From positions 1,692,001 to 1,756,000 of the forward strand of contig NC_084888.1 of the NCBI RefSeq assembly GCF_958979055.1: a stretch of 64,000 bases of DNA. Direction: 5' to 3'. Origin of the DNA: Alnus glutinosa (taxonomy: Eukaryota; Streptophyta; Magnoliopsida; Fagales; Betulaceae). Made by a program: the position numbers and the translations under genes. Below, piece after piece: positions 23,105 to 33,111 of this stretch. The notes under the pieces are model-generated. The model was not told where the DNA came from. It saw nothing but the letters and a program-made list of their open reading frames with translations, and did not search any database. Every line of letters begins with the position of its first letter. Position 1 is the stretch's first letter.

Positions 23105-23778
23105 TTTTAAATAGCATGTTAAATGTTAAATGTAAGTTTTGTGAAAGCTAATCCCAAAGAAGAGATGAAGACCCAGTCAAGTAATTTATACTTATCACTA
23201 GGATAAAGGGAACAAAAGAACAAAAGTCACCTTAGAATCAGAATTCCCAAAGAAGAGATGAAGATCCAGCCTGTGAAAGTGAAGATTACAAAAGGGATTA
23301 AAGTATCATTGAAAACGTTTATGATGCCCAGCATTAATAAGACAGTTTTCCCTCAAAAAAAATAAAAATAAAAAAATAAGACAGTTTCTGTTCTTGGCAG
23401 AGGGGGAGTAACGTGCTAAGGTTCTATCCCCCACAAAAACCCACCTCGTGATAGATTGAACTTCAAACCTCCTTTCTTCACAATTCAATGGAAAATACTA
23501 CTTGCCAACACAATCTGGTTTTAATCTTTGAACAAAACAAGCCACTGGGTTTCTTATGGTTGTGTTAAAAAAGCAAATAACATTTAAATAAATGTTGCAC
23601 CATTGCGATTAAATTGCCCAAAATAAATCTTAAAGAGAGAGACAGAGAGAGATACTTATCTCCTCAGAAATTCGACAAATGCCAAACAACAACACATTCA
23701 AACAGAACCCCAGACGAAGAAATGGCATTAAGATCAAAATGAGAGTGGGAAAGAAGAGAGGAAGAGGGGGGAATGAAC
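23105..23778. other. Intergenic segment, short direct repeat
   Basis: No gene seen. A short direct repeat, CCCAAAGAAGAGATGAAGA with CCAG following, occurs near 23153 and 23248. A GA-rich stretch at 23633-23652 precedes the AKT1-like fragment and would be part of its first intron if that gene were intact. Confidence 0.45.
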
Positions 23779-23979
23779 CTGCAGCGGGGATCAAATGGGG
23801 AGACAATGAAGGGGCCGGAGCTTTACGCGGCGAGTGGTGGAAGCGGTGATGCCAAGTGGCGGAAGAATGCCACCTGTGAGGCTGTAATGGCTACCATCGT
23901 CTCTTGGCGGTTGTTGATCCTCTGCTCCTCCTCCTCCTCCTCCATCCCCTCGTTGCCCGCGCATCGACGCCCTCAACAC
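23779..23979 (-). pseudogene. AKT1-like K+ channel exon 1 fragment
   Basis: The minus-strand frame reads RDDGSHYSLTGGILPPLG, then TRRVKL. After a 1-base shift it continues FIVSPFDPRCR. It ends at a splice-donor-like CTGCAG|GTTC (exon edge 23779). These blocks resemble the N-terminus of plant Shaker-type inward K+ channels (AKT1: SHYSL..GILP.LGA..NRRVKLRRFI.SP.D.RYR), whose first exon, as I recall, ends at this point. The frameshift in VKLR/P-FIVSP and the lack of any later exon within the adjacent kilobase suggest a truncated pseudogene or captured fragment. A GGAGGAGGAGG run adds a glycine tract. Identification is by eye from a short match. Confidence 0.5.
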
Positions 23980-24034
23980 CCCTCCTAATTAAGTTCTTCC
24001 TCTGCGTCAGCCTCGACATGTTAGAGATATTCAA

Positions 24035-24069
<35 letters not shown>

Positions 24070-24619
24070 ATATCTGTCCCTTCTCGATCCGTGCCATTTG
24101 TTGCACCAAACCGAGCAACCAAAAATCTGACAGTCACTCTCTCTCCCTCTCTCGCCCGGTTAAATTCTCTCAATTCAAATGGCTTTTGGTTCGTTCCATT
24201 TTCTCTCCGCCTTTCGAAAAAGCTCTCACACTGTTTCAACCGTTAATTACTCCATTTTCCTTCTCCGTAGCACTGCTCTTTTTCCTCATAACATTTTCTG
24301 AAGCTTCGAACAACAACAGTGAGAGGAAGTCAAAAACATTAATGGTGCAATCAGAAATAATTAAATTATTGAATTTGAGATACTAAAATAAATATTGTAA
24401 ATTTAAATAATTTCAAAATAACCGCTCCAAAAATATAGTGGATAGAAACAATTACATGGGAGGAAAAAGTACATTTTTCATGTTTACTTTCATTTTTCTT
24501 TGACTGGTCTAATTAAAGCACTCTTCAGTACTGCTTTCCTTCAGTTGTCATATCTGCACTTTTGGATGAGATGGAGGCCAAGGATGCAAGGAATCTAGAG
24601 TTTCCCCAATTATTATATA
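23980..24619. other. Region with CT microsatellite, no gene recognised
   Basis: Contains a (CT)n tract at about 24036-24066 and CT-rich DNA to 24160. On the minus strand this could be the leader of the AKT1-like fragment. The minus-strand open frame through the GA repeat (RERERE) is low complexity and is not accepted as a protein. Confidence 0.4.
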
Positions 24620-25506
24620 CTAGCATATAATCCGCGCGATGGGCGGTAAATTTTTTTTCATTCTAATTTACTCGAAGGTCTTAAGACTCTTAACTAATTG
24701 ATTACCAAAATCTAAATAAAAATTGAGATTTGATTGTTGCATTATAAGTCCACAATATAGGTATAACAACCCCTAATATGAGGATAGGGTTCAATGTGTG
24801 GAACCTACCCTCATGTGAGAGGGGGTTGTGCCCATGTTGTGGACTTGTAGTACAAGTAACATTTTCCATAAAAATTATAAAGAAAAAAATTATAATCCAT
24901 CTAAAAAAAACCTTTTAAAAAAAATGTTGTCCATTAATTAAGTATGTAGCAAATAATGAACATTACAGAAAAAGAAAAAGAAAGAAAGAGCTACTTAATA
25001 AATAACTGCGTAGACTAAAAGATTGTCGTACCTAGTATCAAAAATAATGATAGGAAACTCTCCTATCTCACCATCGTTTCCACGAATTGAGTGAAAAATT
25101 TTCAATAAAAAAAAAAAAAAAATCAATTTGAATACAAAATAACATTTAAGTTAGAACAGAAAATAAAAATAAAAAACAAAAAATGTATACAAATGGGTAA
25201 GAGATAGTTAGAGGATAAATGTTTAACGTACATGTCCCTATATTTTTACTCAACAGCATAAACAAAACCCAACCAACAAAACAATCCATCATATCCCAAC
25301 CATATATAATACCACTTCCTCTCCACTAAAAAATATTTTGTTCTATCGAAAATTAATAATAATATTAATATGGTTAATACTTTGTATCAAAAACAATGTA
25401 GCTCTCTCGCTCACCATTATTTCCTTGAATTTATTGTCAAATTTACAAAAGAACAAAACCACAAACAATAAAAAGCTAAAATAAAAATTAAAAAAAAAAA
25501 AAAATA

Positions 25507-25573
<67 letters not shown>

Positions 25574-26220
25574 AAGAAGTTCATTTTCCGTATACTTTTT
25601 CCAGTTCCAATAAAATTCATAAGTGCAGGAAAAAGTCCTATCAAATAGAGATTTTTTCAATGTAAAATAAACTACTTTTAGAACAGAAGTTGAAATGATT
25701 TTAAAATTAGAAGACAAAGGCAAAAAAAATGAAAAAGAAAAATAAAAGGGAATTTGAAGAACATAACCACATAAAATAAAGACAAACAACCATTCTCTTA
25801 GAACTCGACCCTGCAAACACATTTTCCAAAACTCAATCAAAATTAATACTAATCTAACAAACAATTAACTATCTTTTCCATACACTTATTTTTTTTTTTT
25901 CCAAATGAAATTTACAGGTAAAGAAATAATTCCTGTTAAATAGATATTTTTTCTTTCAATCATCATTCCTATATATAACATAAGAGAAAATACTTATAGT
26001 ACATAAGTAGTAATTAATATAAAAATTAAAACAAAAAATAAGGACAAAAAATCTGAAACACAATCACAAAAAATAAAGACAAACAAACGAATTATTTACC
26101 ATTCTCTTTTACGTTCCAATGAAATTTATAGGTATAAAAATAAGTTTTGTCACATAGATATGTTTTCTTTCGACCATCTTTCGCATATATAACGTAAAAG
26201 AAACTACTTTGAATATTTTC
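24620..26220 (-). mobile_element. Probable non-autonomous Helitron
   Basis: Read on the minus strand, the segment ends in ACCGCCCATCGCGCGGATTATATGCTAG followed by T. This resembles plant Helitron 3' ends, with a GC-rich hairpin about 10 bases before CTAG and insertion next to T. The interior is very AT-rich and has imperfect repeats of about 250 bp, each with a CCAATGAAATTTATAGG-like core (about 25604, 25902 and 26117). The 5' end (TC...) is not located, so the right limit is set by the neighbouring retroposon. No Rep/helicase is seen. Confidence 0.45.
25509..25570. repeat. TA dinucleotide microsatellite
   Basis: About 30 uninterrupted TA units within the putative Helitron. Confidence 0.95.
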
Positions 26221-26958
26221 ATCTGGGGAGGGAGGTTTCACGCCTCCCTCCTCCCAGTGGTGGTTACCTCATAGCCTTTTTAGGATTATGGAGTGTTTTT
26301 TGTTCCTTCCTGGTGTGGACCAATGGAGGTTAGTCTTTCTCAGCTATTAGGGCTGTGGAGTTTTGTTCTCTCCGATAGATCTGGTGGTGATTGATCTTCC
26401 CCTAACCCTCTCAGGGCTATGGTGGTTTATGTTTATTACTTTTCCTTTTCTTTTATTTTGTTCAAGCATGAAGTTTCAAGACGACCGGTTGGGGAGAGGT
26501 TGATATGATCTGTGTTGTCAGCGAAGTGCATGGTCGGACTTTCACCTTCATTTATATTTTTGATGCCAGATCTATGCATGTCCGTCGAATTCTGAGAGAC
26601 ACGTGCCGATTTCCGGCTAAGACAGTCCCTGTCGCCAGTTGGAGTTGAGTTTTTCTGTTTGTTTGTATTTTTCCCTTTGTTTCTCCGGTCACAGTCTGCT
26701 TTTGTATTGTTCAAATTTTATTGAAATATCTGTTGGCTTGTAACTAGATCAGCCCTCTTTTCATTTTAGAGTGTGCATTATTGTAAAGAGATGCTCAAAT
26801 ATTGTTTTTTGTAGGGTTTGTGTTTCTGTCTAAGCAGCTGTTTTTTAAATCAGATTATTCTGACTTAAAATGTAAGGGGTTTTGTCCCTCTAATCTCAAG
26901 ATTTATGCTTTTGGGCATTTTCAACATTAATGATAACACATGCATCCTATTTGTTCTG

Positions 26959-26996
<38 letters not shown>
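26221..26996 (+). mobile_element. Poly(A) retroposon (LINE-derived)
   Basis: The segment begins GGGGAGGGAGGTTTCACGCC followed by TCCCTCCTCCC and ends in a run of more than 35 A (about 26959-26995). The head region is self-complementary and resembles that of the retroposon at 11826, suggesting one family. No long frame with a recognised domain is present. A target duplication was not found, so the 5' limit is approximate. Confidence 0.55.
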
Positions 26997-27560
26997 AGGC
27001 CCTTCGGTTTTGTTGGTCAATCCCAATCCCCCCATCCCATCTTCTTCCTCTCTCGGTCATTCCTCCTTCCAAGAAACTTCCTCGACCCAGCAAAGAAGAG
27101 AGAAACTTTCAACACAAATTCCAAGTATCCGCGTGGAATACATACAGACTTTCTTATATTCACATGTGAAGTCGAGGTTACAAGTTTGGCCAACTTGGAA
27201 GAGATCGAAGTGAAAGAAAAATGAGTTTTTTTTTCGGTGATTGACGTGCGAGAAAAGGTTATTGAAAGAAGAGAGGCGGGAGCAGCCAGCCCATATTGCG
27301 GAGGCCCGGTGCTGGCCTGGGACTGTGATGCCCATTTAGTCTTGTTGTTTCTTTCCAATTTCCCACAAAATCAAGAGGAAGTTCTACTGCACTATTTGCT
27401 CTCGACGCTTAGTTCCTGCCCATTAATTTTCTTCCCAAAGGAAATTCTTCAACACATGCATCTCGGGGACCCATTAAGGCATTTATTTATTTGTTTGCAT
27501 GGAATCAGGCAGTGAGTGAGCTAGAGACAGAAACGGGACGTATAATAAATTATAAAGAAA
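26997..27560. other. No gene recognised
   Basis: Ordinary composition with short open frames on both strands and no recognisable domain. It may be host flank of the retroposon. Nothing further is supported. Confidence 0.35.
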
Positions 27561-27692
27561 ATGCTATAATTACAACAAGTGCGCGCATTACAAATGCATA
27601 ACTTTAAGGCACATTGGGGTGGGGTCTACATATGTGAACTCCACCCCATTGTGTCTCGGAGTTGTGCACTTTTAGTGCATGTATCAACTTCC
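27561..27692. mobile_element. Small MITE (TACAACAAGTGC family)
   Basis: Inverted ends ATTACAACAAGTGCGCGCAT / GTTGTGCACTTTTAGTGCATG surround GGGTGGGGTCTACATATGTGAACTCCACCCC. Related copies are at 50728-50862 and 55688-55822, in which the order 'TACAA..GTGCACAA..ACACATT..' is kept. Confidence 0.5.
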
Positions 27693-27724
27693 AAATTATA
27701 AAAGCTAAAAGAGAGTTTAAGTGA

Positions 27725-27902
27725 TGAGTAATGATTCACCACTACCTAAAGATACAATTTTTCACCATTTTATATATATCACAAGGTGGTCCCCCACTAC
27801 TTTTTGAGTTTTTTATTTTTATTTTTAAGTTGGGGACCACCTTACCACATAGACAAAGTGGTGAAAAGTAGTATTTTTGAGTGATGATGAATCATTACTC
27901 AA
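27725..27902. mobile_element. MULE-type MITE, second copy
   Basis: Inverted ends GAGTAATGATTCACCACTAC and ...ATGAATCATTACTC match the 172-bp element at 3188. So does the inner GTGGTCCCCCACTACTTTTTGAGTT / TTGGGGACCACCTTACCACAT. A clean target duplication was not found. Confidence 0.65.
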
Positions 27903-28687
27903 TGAGTTTGTCAATTTGATTCTACAACAATTTTGAAAGGGCGTGGAAGAGAATAGAAGTATTATTATTATTATTAATTAATTTTTTTTTGTAATGGAGA
28001 ATAATGCTATATATCATTATTTTATCTTCTCAAAACTGATGTGACGTGGTTCTCCGTAGCATTTGGTGTATAAAAATGGATTTTTTTTAAAAAAAAATTA
28101 TGCCACATTAGCTTCAAAGGAATAAAAAGTAAATAAAATAATAGTATATCGAATTACTCGCACAATGGGACATGACGAAGGAAGAGGTGGGAAAGGAGCT
28201 CGACAAAGATAAAAGGTGGTGAGAAGTAGAGGAAGATGCAACAATGAGTGGAGAGTGTTTAAAACAAATACAAAATATTTTTTGCATGATGAATTGTGTG
28301 ACATATTTTGAGCAGTTCATTTAAAATAAATCGTTCAAATAAAAGTTATTTTTACATAATATATCTTACTTGGTACTTTTCCATTACTTAATTAACCAAT
28401 CTAAATATGGATTCAAATCTTTAAGTAAGTTGCTATCCATCCAAACACCAAAATTGCTTGGAGCTCTATCCTCTCTCTAAATATGCCTCAATTTGCTAAT
28501 GATTTGTCATTTCTATTTGACCCAATCCAAACCCTACAAAGCCCGACAATAGCGAAAAGGAAGGTTTCTACGTCTGATATCTTTTGAATCTATTTGATTT
28601 ATCTATGGAACCGACGTATGAATAAACTAATTCGAATCATGCGGAATATTCTTTAAAATGCACAATTGTATGTCACCTTGACATCAA

Positions 28688-28759
28688 GTCGTTGTAGTAT
28701 AGTGGTGAGTATTCCCGCCTGTCACGCGGGTGACCCGGGTTCGATCCCCGGCAACGGCG
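28688..28759 (+). tRNA. tRNA-Asp (anticodon GTC)
   Basis: A 72-base cloverleaf. The acceptor GTCGTTG pairs with CAACGGC, with discriminator G. The D-arm region TAGTATAGTGGTGAGTA serves as A box. The anticodon stem CCCGC/GCGGG has loop CTGTCAC (GTC at 28721-28723). The T arm CCGGGTTCGATCCCCGG serves as B box. There is no encoded CCA, as expected in eukaryotes. A T5 run at 28762-28766 is a likely Pol III terminator. It lies about 750 bp from the stop codon of UPF0496 copy B, on the opposite strand, in the same arrangement as the split copy at 7254. Confidence 0.95.
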
Positions 28760-28766
28760 GATTTTT

Positions 28767-29505
28767 ATGTTTTACGGCTCACATATTTTTTTGGTACTCT
28801 CTCAACTCTCTCGTCTATAACTTCTATTTTTCTTTTTGTTGATAGAAAATGGATCAAAGAACCCCTTTATCTCTCAAGTTTCAGAGATTCTTTAACTTCT
28901 ATTTTTCTTTTTTGTTAATTCAAAATGGATCAAAGAAACAATTTACACAATCTGACTGGGAAAAAAAAGAGAAAGAATTTCTTGTCTGCCACATAGCCAT
29001 GAATGGGCAACGCAAAGAATAAGTTGCATGGTTGGTCTACTTGGACGAGGAGTTAGTTAGATCCATATCTAATGATCTGGATACAATTATATGACAAAAA
29101 GAACTACTATGACAATCTGATTGCTTCTGCTTTACCCTGTTCAGCAAATCACAAAGTGTGTTCATTGACCTTGCTGCTATATAAATGTTGTAGTTTCTTA
29201 GTCCAAGATTGTAACTCCAATTGGAGTTATAGTGATCTATGGACTTTTCTCCTAACAGTAGTAATACAATCCTTTGAAGTATCACCAACTCAAATTGATA
29301 GAGCAACAATCAGCTTCAGGACCGCATAATCATGTTTTACAGATACGTCTTAGCAGCTAAGAAACAGAGAAATGTAGTTCTATAGTATAACTTCAGAACT
29401 CCTATATGTTTGAGAATCATCCACGAAACTTAATTAACTCAAGGTGTAGATTCACATAAACACCAACATGACAAGAGTTTTCAGAACAATATACCAAAGG
29501 GATTT
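28767..29505 (-). repeat. 3'-flank of UPF0496 copy B
   Basis: Reversed, this matches 22162-22929 closely, with indels such as loss of CCTCAGCCTCCTTGAGCAAACAAGAA relative to copy A. Next to the tRNA (28767-28800) it also matches 7215-7250. Non-coding. Confidence 0.7.
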
Positions 29506-30600
29506 TCAGTTGTTTCCACGGCTAAACATCGTTTCCAAAACCGTCGTCCTCGCACACCTTATATCCCGGCTACACTTATCAGCCTCCTCACTTAACTGCT
29601 GAATAGTTTTCATAAACACATCCAGCTTCTTCTTCATCTCATCTATCGCAAGCTTCACTGCATCCCCCTCTTCACCAAGAGCAAAATCAGCAATGTGCAG
29701 AATCGACTGAATTTCAATTTCCAATTTGTTGGCAAGTGCCTCAATGTTACGCAATTCCGTTATTTTAATTCGAGTGCCGGCCTGCATTGCGCTGATTACC
29801 ACCCTTTGTCTTTTCAGATCATCCTCATAGCGTGTCCAAAGTGAGCTACACCATGTTCCCGCAGAACCCAATGGAACCGTCAATGCACCAAGCAAAGCTG
29901 CTACAAGGGGTGGAGTTGTAATGGCGGCTGCCACCACCGAGAGAACCAACACAGAAACTAAAGCAGCAGCAAAAATGACATTCGACACTCTGTTCCATGT
30001 CTTGATAGATTTCAATCTCTTATCTAGCTTTCTCTTCCTAGCCTGCAATTTTTCCCACATCAATACTTGCTGTTCATAAACCGATTTAAACAGTTCAAAA
30101 AACTCCTCTGTAAAAGGGTCTCCGGCAGCCTTATATTTCCTTAATTCTTCCAATGTCTTCACGTGCTTTACCCCATCGATCCCATCTTCTACTTCTTGCT
30201 CAAAATGCTGAACTGCAAGTTGAATTATCAACTGTTTATCACGTGTGCGCTTCAGGCAGTTCTGAAGGGCTATACAGAAGTCCAATGTCTTGAGACTATT
30301 GGCAAAATAATTCTCCACAAATGAGAACAATTCTTTGTTATTCCATATATCTTCCTTACTACTCAGATTGAAATTGGCTACCTCCTGGTGCATTTCAAGC
30401 AGACATTGGATGATCTCTCTGATTCCATCAAAAGAAATGGACCCAGGCTCATTGACCTCTGCAGCAAACGATCTGATGACGCGATTCGTGCGCTCTTGGA
30501 GGGTGGCATCAAAGGACCGTAAGTCCGGATCGAGGACACACGCCGCCTCATAGCAGTTCATATCGGCCGTGAATTGGTTCTTGCTAGATTTTCCTCCCAT
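29506..30600 (-). CDS. UPF0496 (DUF677) membrane protein, copy B
   Basis: 364 residues, intact, and 97% identical to copy A (11 substitutions, five of them in the last 60 residues). It starts MGGKSSKNQF, a predicted N-myristoylation site. The hydrophobic hairpin is at about 207-245 and the tail ends SRDIRCARTTVLETMFSRGNN. Function is not established for the family. The start at 30600 was chosen for the conserved MGGKSS. A 5'UTR intron (31006-30747, minus) is predicted from the donor CAG|GTATCC and acceptor CTTAG|ATTTG; here the acceptor region is uninterrupted, unlike copy A. Homology upstream ends at 31438, so the TATA-containing promoter seen at copy A is missing. The gene faces the opposite way to A and C. 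Confidence 0.87.
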   Translation of the reverse strand: MGGKSSKNQFTADMNCYEAACVLDPDLRSFDATLQERTNRVIRSFAAEVNEPGSISFDGIREIIQCLLEMHQEVANFNLSSKEDIWNNKELFSFVENYFANSLKTLDFCIALQNCLKRTRDKQLIIQLAVQHFEQEVEDGIDGVKHVKTLEELRKYKAAGDPFTEEFFELFKSVYEQQVLMWEKLQARKRKLDKRLKSIKTWNRVSNVIFAAALVSVLVLSVVAAAITTPPLVAALLGALTVPLGSAGTWCSSLWTRYEDDLKRQRVVISAMQAGTRIKITELRNIEALANKLEIEIQSILHIADFALGEEGDAVKLAIDEMKKKLDVFMKTIQQLSEEADKCSRDIRCARTTVLETMFSRGNN

Positions 30601-31006
30601 CCCTGCAGAATTTGACGCCAATAATGAGACAAACCTAAGCTTTATATGTACATCTTCACTATCCAAAACGGTTATTTTGTTATAAGTTAAATTATCAAAT
30701 ACATGAATTATTTTTTCACTTCAATTTGATTGAATCAATTTCAAATCTAAGCAAAACACAAGTAATCCAACCAAAAGATACTCGAAAATTTAACAAAATT
30801 CAGCTAAAACGGGTCGATTAGGAGCCTGAGGAACAATGAAAGGCCCATATGTCTAAACTTTGGCTAAGATTTGAGAACCCAAAAGCTTATTCTTCACCTT
30901 GCGACACAAGCTAGATCCAAAGGAAAATAAATGCAAAACCTAAAAATCAAAATGTCAAATTTTCGGGTAAATCATGCTAGCCCTCTATCTGAATAGTGTT
31001 GGATAC

Positions 31007-31438
31007 CTGAAATTCAGCTGAAATGACAAGAACTAGACGGTTTTTCTCTCACTTCAACCCTGCACAGAGAGTGCGCAGCCAACCCCCACTGATCCTCTCC
31101 AAAAGGTGAGCTCTTCGTGAACCTGGGTAGTGCAGTAATCTTGAAGAAAACGAGAAATGATAATTACAGAAAGGTACCCATTAATTAAATTAATGAGTTG
31201 AATTAAGATAAAAGTGTGGAGCACAGGACAGGTTTTTATAAGCAATAAAATAACAATGAATCAATGATGGGTGGGAAGAGTAGGAAAATGAAGAGCTTTA
31301 TAGAGGCGCTTTCCGAGCAAAAAGGAAATGGTACCGAGGACTACGCAATGTAGTCAACAGCGCTCAGACTACGCAGTTTCGTGTTTGAACGCCGCCTCAG
31401 GTTGAACTTTTCTTGTGTCTCACCAAGACAAGGCTGTA
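31007..31438 (-). other. 5'UTR exon 1 of copy B, without its promoter
   Basis: The complement of this stretch matches the copy A leader from TACAGCCTTGTCTTGG (31438) to GAATTTCAG (31007). Upstream of 31438 the sequence (CGTCCCAGGCCCTATG...) has nothing in common with the copy A promoter. Confidence 0.65.
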
Positions 31439-31669
31439 CGTCCCAGGCCCTATGATTTTGAAGAATTTTGGGTTCAAAAAAATATCTGATTTTTTTTAGG
31501 ATTTTACTCCAAAAAAGAAAAAAGAAAAAAAGGAAAGGAGTTTAGTACATATTCGTAGGAATTGAAAGCCTTGCAGTGAATAATTTGTGCCATGTTGAAA
31601 ATTCTCCTTGCGTACGTCCCCAAACATGGGCGAACCGAACTGCTTCTCTTATGTTTGGCATTTATAACT

Positions 31670-31880
31670 TAAGCGTAATTATTCACCTTTATTATAACTT
31701 AAGCGTAATTATTCACCTTTCACCTAAAGATATTATTTTTTATCACCTTGTATATATAGTAAAATGGTCCACTATTGCCTTTTAAATTTTTTTATTTATT
31801 TTTAAATAAAGACCATCTTATCACGTAAACAAAATAGTAAAAAATAATATCTTTAAATGATAGTGAATTATTACTCAAAA
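31670..31880. mobile_element. MULE-type MITE, diverged third copy
   Basis: Left GCGTAATTATTCACCTTTCACCTAAAGATA and right TATCTTTAAATGATAGTGAATTATTACTC are inverted, and the middle has ATGGTCCACTATTGC / AAGACCATCTTATCACGTAAAC, as in the copies at 3188 and 27725. A 30-bp tandem repeat (TATAACTTAAGCGTAATTATTCACCTTT, twice) straddles the left end. Confidence 0.55.
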
Positions 31881-32500
31881 TATAATTTTTTACTAGCCCC
31901 TTATTAATTTATTACTGGTTATAACATAAATCAAACCGTATAATAAGTATTATAATTATTATTATAATATACAATCAAGAAAAATATTTGATTACGGTAG
32001 GTTTTAATATAATTTTTTTCTTTTGTAAATTTATTATAAGTGCTGCGTCGCGTGATACAATATAAATTAAAAAAATAAAAATCTATAAATACGTTCAGTT
32101 ATTTATATCACATTGAAGTGTTACCTGCAAGGCTGCAATCCCCACAATCCCCTCCGACGTTCAGGCCCGTTTAATAACCCTCTGCTCTCTCTCTCTCTTC
32201 TTCTTATTTTGTCTTTTTTTTTTAAAAAAAAAAAACAAAAATAATCAACTCAAAACATTCTTTAACATATTTTACTTTATATATCACATCAACTCCGCTT
32301 TAACATTTTTCTTTCAGTTTCAGATATAAATGAGTTAACTAATCAATTTTTGTTAACATCACGCGCTGTTGAAACTTGAGTAGAATAAACGCGTTTGACG
32401 CCATGGCTTTTTTAGCCTCATTACCACTCTCCTTCGTCTTGGACTATGGTTCACTTTTCCTCCACTGTATGCTTGAAAGTTGAAAAGCATACCACAAGCT
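31881..32500. other. AT-rich region upstream of UPF0496 copy C
   Basis: No gene. It should hold the copy C promoter, but no convincing TATA box could be chosen. A CT microsatellite lies at about 32182-32198. Confidence 0.35.
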
Positions 32501-32684
32501 GCCTCTAAGCTTATCATCTGCTAGATTTCGTATTCTTCAAGATTATTGTACTACTCAGATTCACAAAGATCCCTCTGGATATCGCCGCTTGGGTTTGGCT
32601 TGGATTTTGGGATTGTTTACTCTCTGTGGAGGGTTCAACTGAGAGAAAAACCTTCTACTTCTTGTCATTTCAGCTGAATTTCAG

Positions 32685-32742
32685 GTACCATTACCAAACA
32701 TTTTTCAAATAGAGGGCTAGAAAGATTTAGCCGGAAATTTGA

Positions 32743-32786
<44 letters not shown>

Positions 32787-33008
32787 CTGAGTTTGGGGTT
32801 TATGTTCAGTTTGATCTAGCTTGTGTCGCTAAGTGAAGCATAAGCTTTTGGGTTCTCAAAATCTTAGCCAAAGTTTACGCATTTAAATCTTGATACGGTT
32901 CCTCAAGCTCCTATTCTACCTGATTTTAGCTGAATTTTGTTAAATTCTACAGCATCTTTTCTTTGGTTTGCCCGATCTGATTAGCTGGATTACTGGTGCT
33001 TTTCTTAG
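32685..33008 (+). other. 5'UTR intron of UPF0496 copy C (predicted)
   Basis: The donor CAGCTGAATTTCAG|GTACC (32684/32685) and the acceptor TTTCTTAG|ATTTG (33008/33009) align with those of copies A and B. The intron includes a T run of more than 30 bases (about 32746-32780), absent from A and B. Confidence 0.55.
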
Positions 33009-33111
33009 ATTTGAAATTGCTTCAATCAAATTGAAGTGAGAAAAAAAAATCGCGTATTTGCTATTTAGCTTATATAACAGATTATCGTTTTTGGATGACA
33101 AGCCGCAAATG

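Noticed and set aside
24021-24239. Minus-strand protein with Arg-Glu repeats
   Set aside because: The repeat comes from a (CT)n microsatellite; no domain and no codon structure support it.
25343-25864. Minus-strand frame of 173 residues with Tyr-Ile repeats
   Set aside because: It is a translation of a TA microsatellite and A-rich DNA in a putative Helitron.
33058-33111. Upstream in-frame ATG of UPF0496 copy C
   Set aside because: It would add 18 residues before MGGKSS, which is the conserved family start.
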